A stretch of DNA of 64,000 nucleotides from Photobacterium gaetbulicola Gung47 (GCA_000940995.1 CP005973.1:124001-188000), one strand, 5' to 3'. Positions 17,034-27,600 are shown, numbered from the stretch's first letter. Numbers and translations are program-made. The notes: a model not told the origin generated them from the letters alone.

Positions 17034-17338
17034 TAACGTACTATCCAAATCTCTACAAGATTATCGGAGGTATTATATCGAAATTTGAACAAAAATTTTT
17101 ACATTTTCTCAGATAAAATACCTTTGATAAAAAAAGGGTCATACGGCAAGTCGATTTTCTGGTTGGAGTGGATACTTGGCTGAGTGTTGCGTATCTGGAG
17201 TTGGCTGAATTTCAAGCGGCCTTGGTGTCGGCTGTTACGGTGTTGTTGGCTCATCAGGTCAGAAAAGTGCAACACCAACCTAGCCGATGAAAGTAAGTTG
17301 GTATTGAATTAGGGGAAGGCCAGGGTAGATATAATTGA
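17034..17338. other. Intergenic region without a recognised gene
   Basis: About 305 AT-rich bases upstream of the hypothetical gene on the minus strand. No supported frame, RNA or repeat. Confidence 0.45.
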
Positions 17339-17725
17339 CTAATAATAATCAAGCGCCAATTCATCTTTGATTCTATTACGGAAGATTGATTTTAATATTT
17401 CACCCAGTTGAAGGTTATTACTCAAATCCTTAATCTGGAGTTTGTCTATCCAGTAAATATCTGCGAGAAGGTGTATATCCTTTGCAAGCTCAAATAAACA
17501 ATCAAGCGACATATCATTGATTGTTTTTTCCCATGCTGGCGTTATATCAACTATAATAATTCTGTTTGGGCGCGTTTGGCTTTTTATATCTTGTATATAG
17601 GGGTGTAATTGATCAACGATAATGATCTCGCACTCTCCTTCACCTTTATCATGTATTTTATAAGGTCGGTCATTAATGTGGATTTTTATACTGTTATCTT
17701 TTTCAAGAGTACCGTAGAATGACAT
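17339..17725 (-). CDS. AT-rich orphan protein, possible truncated alpha/beta-hydrolase
   Basis: A 128-residue protein whose codons are visibly richer in A and T than its neighbours, suggesting recent acquisition. The layout (a beta strand, the loop KGEGE, then strands CEIIIVDQLH and NRIIIVDITP and a helix LAKDIHLLADIYWIDKLQI) resembles the N-terminal half of alpha/beta-hydrolases. The nucleophile elbow and catalytic residues are absent, so it would be a fragment. No firm family. It stands alone. Confidence 0.5.
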   Translation of the reverse strand: MSFYGTLEKDNSIKIHINDRPYKIHDKGEGECEIIIVDQLHPYIQDIKSQTRPNRIIIVDITPAWEKTINDMSLDCLFELAKDIHLLADIYWIDKLQIKDLSNNLQLGEILKSIFRNRIKDELALDYY

Positions 17726-17940
17726 TATAACTTATCTCTGTAAATTTGTTCCGGTAGAGCAAAGCTACCACTTCCGGTGCATCCATTCTATGAATATGAG
17801 AAATTCAATTTTGAAACTATCTAGAGCATAAATACTTTCATAAATGAATATCTGTTATGCGTGGTAATTTTGTTATTACATTTTTATATTACACACACTT
17901 AATTACTTCCCTGCCTTTGAACGGTCATATTCAATAAGAG

Positions 17941-18903
17941 ATGATAATGAAAAATTTATATCTATATACAGCTGTTGCACTTACAGGTTTTTCGGCCATG
18001 AGTTTTGCTAATGAGTCTTCTCGACTGAGCGGTGAAATCATAGTGACTACGGGCTATATGTCCACTAACTCGAATTTGAGCACCGATGGCAATGCCCGCC
18101 TGAATGACTTGAATAGTAAGGGGTCCCATACCGATGATTTTATTGCCGCCCCGCTTGGTAGTCTGAGTTACCGACTGGATGACAATAACAAGCAGCGGGT
18201 TTACCTTGGTACCTCAAGGGACGATCTTGCGGTGGGTGATCTGGCCTTTGAGATTGGATACCAGCACGACTTTGCCAATGGTACCCAGCTTGACGTAGCT
18301 TACCTGCCGACAGTCTTATCTGGTGAGGTGTGGGCCAATCCCTACCAAACGGGCAGCGGCCGACAGAAAACCGATATTGAAGGCCATGCGTTTCGTATGA
18401 AGCTCAACAATATCAATAATACCGGTATGTCGCTGGATATGGCCTATGCCTCTGCCGAAGTGGATAACGAGCAAATTGCGGAACGGGCGCTGCACCGTGA
18501 CCATGATACTTACTACATCAAGGGCTCGTACCAATCGATGCTGAGCGAGCGCTCTGGTTTAGTTTCTTCCGTATCCTATACCCACCGAGACGCGAAGGGT
18601 AAAGCCGAGACATTCGATCAATACAAAACGGAGGTAACGTACTTCACCTCAGTTGACGCACATAAGCTGGCATTGACGGGCGGGTATGCGCACCGAAGCT
18701 ATGATGGTACCAACCCTATCTTCAATAAAGATCGTTCAGACAACCGCTACAAGCTATTTTTGGCTTATGAATATGCCGATTTTGCTGGCTGGGATAACTG
18801 GAGCCTAGTGTCATTGGCCGGGGCTAATTTCAATACTTCAAATATCGATTTCTACGAGAGTGAAGAATATCTGATGACTGTCGGCTTGAGCTATAAATTC
18901 TAA
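17941..18903 (+). CDS. DUF2860 family outer-membrane protein
   Basis: A 320-residue beta-barrel protein of the DUF2860 family, found mainly in vibrios. The signal peptide ends after SFAN (about residue 24). Conserved features are LSGEIIVTTGYMS at the start, APLGSLSYRLDD, VYLGTSRDDLAVGDLAFEIGY and LPTVLSGEVWANPY, and the final strand ends in aromatic residues (LMTVGLSYKF), as in outer-membrane barrels. ATG 17941 precedes ATG 17947; both are possible. The function is unknown, presumably a channel. A weak hairpin follows the stop. Confidence 0.85.
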   Translation: MIMKNLYLYTAVALTGFSAMSFANESSRLSGEIIVTTGYMSTNSNLSTDGNARLNDLNSKGSHTDDFIAAPLGSLSYRLDDNNKQRVYLGTSRDDLAVGDLAFEIGYQHDFANGTQLDVAYLPTVLSGEVWANPYQTGSGRQKTDIEGHAFRMKLNNINNTGMSLDMAYASAEVDNEQIAERALHRDHDTYYIKGSYQSMLSERSGLVSSVSYTHRDAKGKAETFDQYKTEVTYFTSVDAHKLALTGGYAHRSYDGTNPIFNKDRSDNRYKLFLAYEYADFAGWDNWSLVSLAGANFNTSNIDFYESEEYLMTVGLSYKF

Positions 18904-18922
18904 GGCCTGTCATCAAAGAAAA

Positions 18923-18954
18923 CGGTAACCAGCAGCTCAAAAGCGGGTTACCGT
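18923..18954. terminator. Hairpin without T-run
   Basis: CGGTAACC and GGTTACCG arms in the gap between convergent genes. It lacks a good T-run and may work in both directions. Confidence 0.45.
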
Positions 18955-18974
18955 TGGACGCATTTGACACGCAT

Positions 18975-19910
18975 TCAAGTCATCGGCGGTTGAATGACCG
19001 AGTCGAAGAATGATTGCATGGTTTGATGCAAGTGCTGGTTGAGCGGGTAGCCTCGCTTGGATTGGAGGTAGCTACCAGATATGCTGAATTCTCTTAAATT
19101 TGCCGGAATTTTAGGTAATGGGTAACAGGCTAATTTATCACTCAGGCTCATGATATAGCTGCTACTGAATTTGATGGCATCAGAGTGCTCAAGTTTATCG
19201 ATAGCAATAGGAATGCTGTGTGTTCTAAGCGCAACTTTCGGGGTGTACCCCTTGTCTAGATAAAGTTCGTCATAAGGATCGTGCTTAATGTTGACAGCAT
19301 CGGAGACGAGTTTCACCAGTGGGAGGTGCGCAATGGCGTCGAGTTCGTTGGTTTGACTCAGTACTGGGTGGTTTTTCCTGGCAACCAGACTGACTTTTAT
19401 GATGCTAAGGTGGTGCACATAAAGCTCTTGAGGTAGAGGGTAAGGTGAATAGTGAACCATATAATCTATTTTGCGTTCTAGAATGTCTTGCAACGATCCT
19501 TCTTGCCAATAGATAAGCTCAAGGCAGGCGTTAGGTAGTGCCTTGTTGAGGGCCCGATATATGCCTTGACCAAACGTCTCAAGCAGGCTCAATTCAACGG
19601 CAATAACTATCCTGCCACTATATTCAAGCGGGTCAAAGCTTTGATAGGAGTCAAGCACGTTCGCAAATGGGGTAAGCATGTTTTCTGCGGCTTCTGCCAG
19701 TTTTTCGGCGAGCTCAGAGGGTTCGACACCATGTGCCTTGCGGATGAACAGCTGGTCACCGAAGGTTTCCCTTAGCTTAGCCAATCCCCGGCTGACACTG
19801 GTCTGGGAGATCCCGAGCTTGTCGGCTGCAGTTGACGTGTTACGGGTTTCCACCACCACCCGAAGCAGCTTCAGTAGGTTTAGGTCGAGATCCTCGAGGT
19901 TTGTTTGCAT
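18975..19910 (-). CDS. LysR family transcriptional regulator
   Basis: A 311-residue LysR regulator. The winged helix-turn-helix is at residues about 9-66 (LNLLKLLRVVVETRNTSTAA, then SVSRGLAKLRETFGDQLFIR), followed by the effector domain. Its N-terminal form resembles the LeuO/NodD-like branch. It diverges from gltS with 161 bp between starts, an arrangement that makes gltS its likely target and glutamate or a relative its possible effector; this is inference. Confidence 0.9.
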   Translation of the reverse strand: MQTNLEDLDLNLLKLLRVVVETRNTSTAADKLGISQTSVSRGLAKLRETFGDQLFIRKAHGVEPSELAEKLAEAAENMLTPFANVLDSYQSFDPLEYSGRIVIAVELSLLETFGQGIYRALNKALPNACLELIYWQEGSLQDILERKIDYMVHYSPYPLPQELYVHHLSIIKVSLVARKNHPVLSQTNELDAIAHLPLVKLVSDAVNIKHDPYDELYLDKGYTPKVALRTHSIPIAIDKLEHSDAIKFSSSYIMSLSDKLACYPLPKIPANLREFSISGSYLQSKRGYPLNQHLHQTMQSFFDSVIQPPMT

Positions 19911-19942
19911 GTGCTCTGTCTACTCCATGGCCACATTCCATC

Positions 19943-19984
19943 ATTAATTAATTATTACCATAGCACATGTATATTTAATTAAAA
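19943..19984. promoter_or_regulatory. AT-rich repeat region between LysR gene and gltS
   Basis: TTAATTAA occurs near 19944 and again inside TTTAATTAAAA at 19974-19984, symmetric within the divergent promoter region. It may be the LysR-binding site; position is the only support. Confidence 0.35.
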
Positions 19985-20071
19985 GTTATAGGTGTGAATT
20001 ATTAACAAAATAAAACGACTGGTTAATTTTCTATTCAACTTTATTATTTTATGACTTTATATTTTAGGTAG

Positions 20072-21274
20072 ATGACGATGCAGACTATTGCGATTGATGG
20101 CTTTGTTTCATTTACGCTGGCAATTTGCTTATTATTTATAGGCAAGTTTGCCACTATGCGCTTTGAAGTGTTGAGGAGGTATAGTATTCCAGAACCGGTG
20201 ATTGGTGGTTTTATTTGTGCCATTTCGGTAGCCTTTTTTTATTATTTTTTCGAAACCAAAGTTGAATTTGATCTCGGGGCAAGAGATACCTTGTTACTGT
20301 ACTTTTTTGCAGGTATTGGATTGAGTGCAAATATCAAAACGTTATTATCAGGTGGAAAGCCTCTTCTGATACTGACGTTGTTGGCGATTGTTTATATTGG
20401 GCTGCAGAATATTGTCGGCGTCAGTATTGCGTCTTTATTTGGCTTTGAACCGCTATTGGGTTTAATGGCAGGATCTATTTCCCTGATTGGCGGTGTGGGT
20501 ACCACCATGGCCTGGTCGCCAGCGTTTGCGGAAATGGGGATGGAAGGCGCCGCCGAAATTGGTATCGCCAGTAATACACTGGGGCTTATTTCTGCGTGCC
20601 TTGTCGGGGGACCGATAGCTAACTATCTGATTAAAAAGTACTGCTTAGAGGCCAATGCCGATCATCAGTTGGATATTGGTGTTTGCCACAATGAAACCGT
20701 TAAGCTGGATCACTTCGGCTATTTGTATGCATGGCTGATGCTCAACTTGAGTTTGATGCTGGGCTACTTTGTTGACATGGGACTTGCTTCTATGGGGCTT
20801 CAGTTGCCTATGTTTGTTGCGTGCCTCTTGGCTGGCATCATTATTGGTAACTTCAAGTCGGTGGTATTAAAGCAAAAGGCCAGTAAGAATGCCCAGCTTG
20901 GACAATCTCTGATTTCAGATGTGTGCCTCGGTATGTTTCTGACAATGGCACTGATGGGGCTTCAGTTGTGGCAATTGCAGAGTTCGATATTGTTCTTGAG
21001 TGCTGTAATCGTCAGCCAGGTTATTCTTTCTATTGGCTTTACTCTTTTGGTGGTGTTCCGGGCCATGGGGAAGAACTATGAGGCGGCAGTCATCAGTTCG
21101 GGTTTTGGGGGGATCACTCTAGGATCAACGGCCACCGCGATTGTCAACATGACGGCGGTGACCCAGCAGCATGGTGCGGCACATAAGGCTTTTATTATTG
21201 TTCCACTGGTGTGTGGCTTCTTTATTGATATTGCCAATGCGTTGATTATCAATGGATTCCTGCAGTTATTTTAG
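20072..21274 (+). CDS. gltS: Sodium/glutamate symporter GltS
   Basis: A 400-residue inner-membrane carrier that takes up glutamate with sodium. It has about ten membrane segments and the two inverted signature loops of the family, GSISLIGGVGTTMAWSP (about 129-145) and SSGFGGITLGSTATAIVNM (about 346-364). The length equals the E. coli protein. The start is either ATG 20072 or ATG 20078; AGGT lies 3 to 9 nt away, so the second may be used. It diverges from a LysR gene and is followed by a strong terminator. Confidence 0.93.
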   Translation: MTMQTIAIDGFVSFTLAICLLFIGKFATMRFEVLRRYSIPEPVIGGFICAISVAFFYYFFETKVEFDLGARDTLLLYFFAGIGLSANIKTLLSGGKPLLILTLLAIVYIGLQNIVGVSIASLFGFEPLLGLMAGSISLIGGVGTTMAWSPAFAEMGMEGAAEIGIASNTLGLISACLVGGPIANYLIKKYCLEANADHQLDIGVCHNETVKLDHFGYLYAWLMLNLSLMLGYFVDMGLASMGLQLPMFVACLLAGIIIGNFKSVVLKQKASKNAQLGQSLISDVCLGMFLTMALMGLQLWQLQSSILFLSAVIVSQVILSIGFTLLVVFRAMGKNYEAAVISSGFGGITLGSTATAIVNMTAVTQQHGAAHKAFIIVPLVCGFFIDIANALIINGFLQLF

Positions 21275-21353
21275 AGGGGGAATGGTTTTTTAATCCATTC
21301 CTACAGGCAAAGAAATTCAATTATTGGTGTTGATGTAAAATAACACTTAGTTA

Positions 21354-21381
21354 GGGGCGCTGTTTAATCAGCGCCCCTTTT
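21354..21381 (+). terminator. Intrinsic terminator of gltS
   Basis: GGGGCGCTG and CAGCGCCCC with loop TTTAAT, followed by four T. Confidence 0.92.
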
Positions 21382-21453
21382 GTTCAATTCTGCACTGCGA
21401 TTGGCTCGATTTTTTACTTGCCTGGAAGTGAGTAGTAATTGGGGAACACAGCG

Positions 21454-21900
21454 TCAGCTGAGGTTGTTGAGTGCATCCATTGAGCTAAACTCCATATCTT
21501 GTAGAGCGAGCATATGCTTGAGGGCGGCATTGTAATCGCTGGTCTTGTGATACACCTCGACAGCACTGCGCCAAATTTCAGCACCTTTAGTGTTAGGTTG
21601 TGAAAGTTTGGACAGCATTTCATATGGGCAATCAAAATGACACGGCATAGCCCATTCAGGATAGAATTTTACCCACATTCCAAACTGGTCATCTACAATG
21701 TCAACGTTGTAGGGGTGTACCGTGAGGCTAAGGCTACCGTCAGCTTCTCGCCAGGTTCGATAGTATGCTTCCTCGGTAATGTGGTCTGTATCGCCAAGCT
21801 CCGGATCGAAGTGTGTATCTTCTCGCAATGCCTGTCTGATGACTTGTCTATTGTCATTACGAACCTTGCCATTGTTGAGAATTATGAAAAAAGCATCCAT
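21454..21900 (-). CDS. Hypothetical protein
   Basis: A 148-residue soluble acidic protein with many aromatic residues (YYRTWREADG, FYPEWAMPCHFDCPYEM). ATG 21900 is preferred over an upstream start at 21921 because GGAGG lies 5 nt before it. I recognise no domain. It is convergent with gltS and monocistronic. Confidence 0.62.
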   Translation of the reverse strand: MDAFFIILNNGKVRNDNRQVIRQALREDTHFDPELGDTDHITEEAYYRTWREADGSLSLTVHPYNVDIVDDQFGMWVKFYPEWAMPCHFDCPYEMLSKLSQPNTKGAEIWRSAVEVYHKTSDYNAALKHMLALQDMEFSSMDALNNLS

Positions 21901-22267
21901 ATCCACCACCTCCGTAAGCAATTGACTAAATTGTGTAAAAATCTACAAATTATTTATAGAGCGATCCACCTATTTTGTTGTTGAGCATCAGTATGTCTGA
22001 CTCGTCAGAGATGGTCGCGATCTGCGCTGCAATCAAGTTGTGGAAGCTGTGACAAGTGATATTGCCACCGAGATCTAATTGGCCGTCTTGGCGCTCGTTC
22101 TGATATCGCTTGGGGCTATCAAAAAAACGAATCCTACTTTAAGCGGGCTCTTCTCAATGCCCAGCAAAGCCTTTTGTTGGGCAGTTTTTCAACTACGTTT
22201 TAAGCGTCAATGTAATCAATATACGTCCCTGGAAAAGATCGACATCAACCTGCTTTGGCTGGTATTA
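21901..22267. other. Intergenic region holding a terminator
   Basis: 367 bases with no supported gene. The plus-strand frame 22079-22330 has no ribosome site and overlaps the next gene. The only signal is the plus-oriented terminator at 22158-22189, which has no obvious upstream gene and may mark a lost one. Confidence 0.4.
22158..22189 (+). terminator. Orphan intrinsic terminator
   Basis: TGCCCAGCAAAG at 22158-22169 and TTTTGTTGGGCA at 22172-22183 pair (one wobble), then GTTTTT. No rightward gene ends nearby. Confidence 0.7.
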
Positions 22268-22564
22268 CTATTTTTTGCGGTGCCTTGCTTTTCTATGCAG
22301 GATTTTTTCCAAATCCTGAATGGCTGTTGACAGTTTGATCCCGCTGGTGATTAAGCCATGCTCGTGGAACAGGATGGATGGGATCCGTTTCAAGTTAAAC
22401 TTGTGACAATCGGTCGCGGTTGTTAGGACGATCTCTAAACCGGCAATCTCGGTGTCATGTAACCAATTTAATTGATGCTCTGAACACACAACGGTGACAC
22501 GTCCTACCTGCTCTCTTTGCCACTTGTTGTCATGCACCGAATAGTGAGGCTGTAAATTCGACAT
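22268..22564 (-). CDS. Small hypothetical protein
   Basis: A 98-residue protein. A thioredoxin-like pattern is conceivable (VGRVTVVCSEHQLNWL, then KFNLKRIPSILFHEHGLIT with a cis-proline-like RIPS), but no CXXC is present. ATG 22564 has GAGAGATGG upstream. It stands alone, convergent with nothing, upstream of the terminator that once ended the RND operon. No function can be assigned. Confidence 0.5.
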   Translation of the reverse strand: MSNLQPHYSVHDNKWQREQVGRVTVVCSEHQLNWLHDTEIAGLEIVLTTATDCHKFNLKRIPSILFHEHGLITSGIKLSTAIQDLEKILHRKARHRKK

Positions 22565-22722
22565 GCCATCTCTCAAAATAATAAGCCAGTCATCATTTTA
22601 CGTTTTCTTTAACTACTCAAAGTTAAAGTTATGTCATTTGATGCAGGGGGAGTAGAGATGCCCAATCGTGCAGTGAACGACTGCCGGGTATTTATTTCTT
22701 ATTCCCCGAGCGGGGAAATAAA

Positions 22723-22747
22723 ACAGCCTGGGCAATGCCCAGGCTGT
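22723..22747 (-). terminator. Terminator hairpin of the RND operon, now cut off by the intron
   Basis: ACAGCCTGGGCA (22723-22734) and TGCCCAGGCTGT (22736-22747). On the minus strand the stem is followed by TTTTAT, so it faces the RND efflux operon whose stop is at 24676. The group II intron begins 8 nt beyond the stem. A second hairpin, TTCCCCG with CGGGGAA, lies at about 22702-22717. Confidence 0.7.
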
Positions 22748-22755
22748 TACGTATG

Positions 22756-24644
22756 GTGCGCCGAGCATGGCGTTGTTCTAGGAGGTGAAAGTCCTCTACG
22801 GGCTCAGTCGAGCGAGAACCGTTAGCCTATGCAAGGGTGTCCACCGTGAGGTGGGATCTGAAGGAAGCAAACGGCAAAACTTGGTTGTGACGAACAGAAA
22901 TCTGATAGTAGGCCAGTACAACTTGGGTAACCTAGCCATATATAGAATAGCCCAATGCCTCGACGGGAAGTGTGTACGGGTAAATCAGGCACAACCAAGT
23001 GAAAGAACAACGTCTTACCTCGGGAGATCTTATTAGCTGTCTCGGACGAGACTAGTGCAGCAGTGATGCTGCGTGACGGTTAATAAGAAGTCAGCAGAAG
23101 GCATAGTACCTTGGGGAAGTACAACCCAAAGGAAGGCCGGAACTGAATATATCAAGAAGCAGTCACTAGACACTCAATCATGTGGAGTCATAGCAAGATG
23201 AACAATATCTCTACGTACCAATGGGCAACACCGCAAGTGACGCTCATGGCTACGAAGAATGACAAGCATGTTTGGCGTAGACAGGAGGACGAGTCTTGGT
23301 GACCTCAACTCAGTTGATGGAGCAGATCTGTTCATCAACGAATCTGAACCAAGCCCTGAGAAGAGTAAAGAAGAACAAGGGATGTGCTGGGGTTGATAAA
23401 CTCGACATAGCAGCCACTATCTCGGTGCTTCGGCAGTCTTCCAATGGGCAAGCGCTCCGCCAGAGCCTTCTGGACGGTAGCTATCAACCCCAACCCGTCT
23501 TGGGTGTAGAAATCCCTAAACCTAGTGGGGGAGTGAGGCAGCTAGGTATCCCAACGGTACTTGATAGGATTGTCCAACAGGCCATCACATCAGTCCTGAC
23601 AGATATCTACGAACCTAAGTTCTCCAACAGCAGTTACGGGTTCAGGCCCAACCGTAGTGCCCACCATGCTCTGGCGGCAGCAAGCCACTACATCAGGGAG
23701 GGGCGGGGTTATGTAGTCGATGTTGACCTAGCGAAATACTTCGATACCGTGAACCACGATAGGCTGATGCACAGGCTATCGAAAGATATCACAGATAAAC
23801 GGGTACTGAAGCTGATCAGGTCATACCTACAGGCAGGCATAATGCGAAACGGGTTAGTCGAGCAGAGGCAACGAGGGACACCACAGGGTGGCCCATTATC
23901 TCCGCTGCTATCAAATATCGTATTAGATGAGTTGGATAAAGAGCTTGAACGAAGAGGGCATAAGTTCTGCCGATATGCAGACGACTGCCAAATCTACGTA
24001 CACAGTGAGGAAGCCGCAAATCGAGTAAAAGCCTCGATAACGGAGTTCTTGGAGCAGAAACTGAAACTCACGGTCAACCGGGAGAAGAGTGCGGCAACAA
24101 GAGTGACAGAGCGGACTTACTTAGGCCATCGCTTCCAACGAGATGGAAGTATCCATATCTCGAAGACAGCACAAACTCACATGAAGAAGCGAGTGCGTCA
24201 AATAACGAAGCGGAATCGAGGACGAGAGTTGAAGACAGTAATAGTCGAACTAACTCAATATCTAAGAGGTTGGCAACACTACTTCAAGCTCGCCATGCGG
24301 AAAAGCGCGATGCAGCGCTTGGATGAATGGATAAGACGGCGCTTACGGTGCTACCGACTCAAGCAGCGAAAACGCAGACACAGCATAGCGACATGGTTAC
24401 GCCAAGAAGGCGTAAACGAGCGCAATGCTTGGAAGCTAGCGATGTCAGAGAAAGGATGGTGGCATCTGGCTTTATCGCCGCAGCTCAATCAGGCCATGCC
24501 AGTTAAATGGTTCAAGGAGATGGGCATGTACTCATTGAGAGATGGGTATGAGTCACTGAAAATATATTCGGAACCGCCGTATGCGACCCACGCTTGTACG
24601 GTGGTGTGAGAGGACGGAGGCCGTGAGGCCTCCTCCTACTCGAT
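22756..24644 (+). mobile_element. Group II intron with maturase ORF
   Basis: A 1.9-kb bacterial group II intron. The 5' end GTGCGCC at 22756 fits the conserved GUGYG start; the 3' end is TACTCGAT at 24637-24644. Domain V is seen at about 24571-24609 (GAACCGCCGTATGCG pairing with the ACGCTTGTACGGTGGT arm), and domain VI at about 24612-24640 (GGAGGCC-GTGA-GGCCTCC with the bulged branch A). A candidate EBS1, TGTACG at 22973-22978, pairs with IBS1 CGTATG at 22750-22755 with two G-U pairs. The maturase frame runs into domain V. The element is in plus orientation and intact. Confidence 0.87.
23296..24609 (+). CDS. ltrA: Group II intron reverse transcriptase/maturase
   Basis: A 437-residue intron-encoded protein that splices the intron RNA and reverse-transcribes it into new sites. 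Reverse transcriptase blocks are at about residues 55-290: GVEIPKPSGGVRQLGIPTVLDR, YGFRPNRSAHHAL, VVDVDLAKYFDTVNHDRL, GTPQGGPLSPLLSNIVLDELD and catalytic RYADDC. The X (maturase) domain follows with LRGWQHYF. There is no HNH endonuclease domain, so insertion must use single-stranded DNA at replication forks or terminators. No lesions seen. The last codons overlap intron domain V. Start GTG/TTG at 23296 follows GGAGG. Confidence 0.93.
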   Translation: MVTSTQLMEQICSSTNLNQALRRVKKNKGCAGVDKLDIAATISVLRQSSNGQALRQSLLDGSYQPQPVLGVEIPKPSGGVRQLGIPTVLDRIVQQAITSVLTDIYEPKFSNSSYGFRPNRSAHHALAAASHYIREGRGYVVDVDLAKYFDTVNHDRLMHRLSKDITDKRVLKLIRSYLQAGIMRNGLVEQRQRGTPQGGPLSPLLSNIVLDELDKELERRGHKFCRYADDCQIYVHSEEAANRVKASITEFLEQKLKLTVNREKSAATRVTERTYLGHRFQRDGSIHISKTAQTHMKKRVRQITKRNRGRELKTVIVELTQYLRGWQHYFKLAMRKSAMQRLDEWIRRRLRCYRLKQRKRRHSIATWLRQEGVNERNAWKLAMSEKGWWHLALSPQLNQAMPVKWFKEMGMYSLRDGYESLKIYSEPPYATHACTVV

Positions 24645-24675
24645 TGAAAGATTAGCCAATGGCTCTATTTAGCGT

Positions 24676-27600
24676 TCATTGCTCAGCGTTTAGTGGCTTA
24701 ATCTTGAAGAACAGCGCATAGTTCAATGGGATGACTACCAAGGTCAGCACTGTGGCAAATAGCAGGCCAAACATAATGGTCACGGCCATGCTCTTGAAGA
24801 ACGGGTCAATCAGCAAGGGCGCGACGCCAAGAATGGTCGTTGTTGCCCCCAAGATCACCGGCCGTGCCCGGCTCATCGCCGCATCGATGATCGCATGGTA
24901 AGGCTCCTTGCCGGCATGAATTTCATTATCAGCCTGATCAACCAGCACAATCGCATTTTTCACCATCATCCCGACTAAGCTCAGGAAGCCCAAAGTGGCC
25001 ATGAACTCAAATGGCGTCTGGAAAATAATCAAGCCAATAGCGACACCTACAACCGCGAGTGGAACCGTTAGCCAGATAACCAGTGCCTGGCGGATACCAT
25101 TGAACATGAATACCACCGCCAAGACCATCGCGGTGAAACCGTAAGGTGCGGATAGCATCAGGCCTTCATCAGCCTCTTTGGCATCTTTGTATTCACCGTG
25201 CCACTCCAACTGGTAGCCCAGAGGCAACGGCATGTTTTCGATTTCGGCCCTAATTGACTCGAACGCTGTTGACGTCAGTACGCCTGGCGCAGGGTCGGCC
25301 TGTGCCATAATGGTCGGTATGCGGTCGACGCGCCTTAGCATCGCATCCTGCCATACGACATCGTTTGACTCGATCAACTGACTCAACTGGATGAAGCTGC
25401 CTGCTGTTGAACTAAAGACCTGGGTTTGTTCAATAGCATACTCATGATTACGCTCATCTTTCGGTGCGCGAACAACAATAGGCACCAGATCATTGCCTTC
25501 GCGGTACACACCCACTTGGCGACCCGACAAGGACTGTGCAATTGCGCTGTTCAATTCTTGAGTCGTCAAACCGAACTGCTGGGTTTTTTCAGCGGAAAAT
25601 ACCGGGCTTAGCACCGGAACTTGCTGCCGCCAGTCATCTTGTACCGCAATCAGGTTCGGGTTGTTGTTCATTAATACTTTTGCCTGCTCGGCCAGTTGGC
25701 GCAGCACTTCACTGTCAGGGCCTTTGAACGCGGCTTCAATTTTCTTGCCGCCACCTGGGCCCAACATGAATTTCCATACATTGATAGAAGCATCCTGATA
25801 GCGTTCGCCTAATTCAACCTGTAGCTCGGCAACTAGCGACTCAATAATGTTGTAATCGTCGACATCAACCAAAAGTTGACCATAACTCGGGTTCTCTGGC
25901 TCGGCTGAGTAGGTCAGCATAAAGCGCAGACCGCCAGAGCCGATAAAGCTGATGGTATTGGTCACGCCGTCTTTGGCTCTCACGTCTTTTTCAATATCGA
26001 GCATGATGCTTTCGGTACGCGAGATATCTGAGCCTTGCGGCAGGAAGACATCAATCGCAAACTGTGCCCGCTGTGATTCTGGCATAAAGCCCGGTGGCAC
26101 ATAGCCGAAGGCTTTGACTCCAATAATGAACACCGCAACCATCACCATGATGCTGGTTTTCTGGTTGTTGAGGACTTTGACCAATACCCCTTTGTACAGC
26201 TTACTGGCGCGTCCTGGCTGTGCGTTGTTCTTCTGTGCGTTGACCTTGATGAAGTCATGGCACAGCAGTGGGGTGACAGTAATAGCCAGTACCCAGCTCA
26301 GGAACATGGAGTAGAGGATCACCCAGAACAGTGAGCCGGCGTATTCACCCATGTTCGATGGCGACAAGCCGATAGCGCTGAAGGCACAGATCCCGACGAT
26401 GGTGCCACCGAGTAGTGGCCACTTGGTTTCGTCAACGATTTCGGCAGAAATCTCTTCGCGATTGGCATTCGGATTCTTCTGCAGCCGGGTCAGAATACCG
26501 TCGGTGACCACGATGGCGTTATCAACCAGCATCCCCAAGGCAATGATCAGGGCACCGAGCGAAATTCGTTGCATGGCGATGTCGTCAATCAGCATGACGA
26601 TCAGTGTGCCGGCAACCGTCAACACCAGTACGAAGCCGATGATGATGCCAGTACGTACTCCCATAAATAGCAGCAAGACCACAAAGACAATGACAACGGC
26701 GGCAATCAAGTTGTTGATGAAATCGGCGACAGACGCTTTTACCGATTCAGACTGAATCGAAATGTTGTGCAATTCAATGCCAACAGGTCGCTGGCTTTCC
26801 AGCTCGGCAATACGGGCGGTGACCGCATCACCCATCTCAACGACATTGCCGCCAGCAACATTCGAAATCCCTAGACCGACAGCACGCATACCGTTGTAAC
26901 GCATTAGTACGGATGTTGGCTCCTGGTAACCACGGGTCACTGCAGCGATGTCACCAAGGCGCAAGATGGTGTTGTTTTCACCAATACCAATTTGTAAGTT
27001 TTTCAGGTCATCAAAAGTACGTACGCTTGAGGTTGGTACTACGGCAACACGCATCGATTCTGTTTCCAGCGTCCCCGCTACCGTAACCATATTCTGCTTC
27101 TGCAGTACCTGATAGATTTGCTCGGCAGAGAGACCAAATTGTTCCAGGCGGGCACTGGCGATCTCGACAAAAATTGCTTCTTGTTTTTCTGCCATGGTAG
27201 TGGTTTTAGAAACTCCAGGTACCAGTACCAGTTCTCGCCTGAGATCATCAACGTAGTCTTGCAGCTGTTTGTCGCTATACCCTTCACCGGTGACCGCATA
27301 AAACTGGGCGAAGACATCGGCAAAGTCGTCGTTGACGATGGATGGCCCGGCGCCCGGTGGCAGCATACGCTGTGCATCATTGATCTTCCTGCGTAGCTTG
27401 TCCCATACTTGTTGCAACTCGGCATCGGTTTGGGAGAAGTTGCGTTTGATCTCTACGGTCACCTCGGACATGCCTTGCTTGGAGACGGAGGTAACCTCTT
27501 TGACCTCCTGCAGTGACTGTACCGCGCCTTCTATAACATCGGTGATTTCATCAGACACTTCCTGGGCGGTAGCACCCGAGTAAGGCGTCACAATCACCGC

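Noticed and set aside
22079..22330. Plus-strand ORF of 83 residues
   Set aside because: Spans a terminator hairpin, lacks a ribosome site and overlaps a better minus-strand gene.
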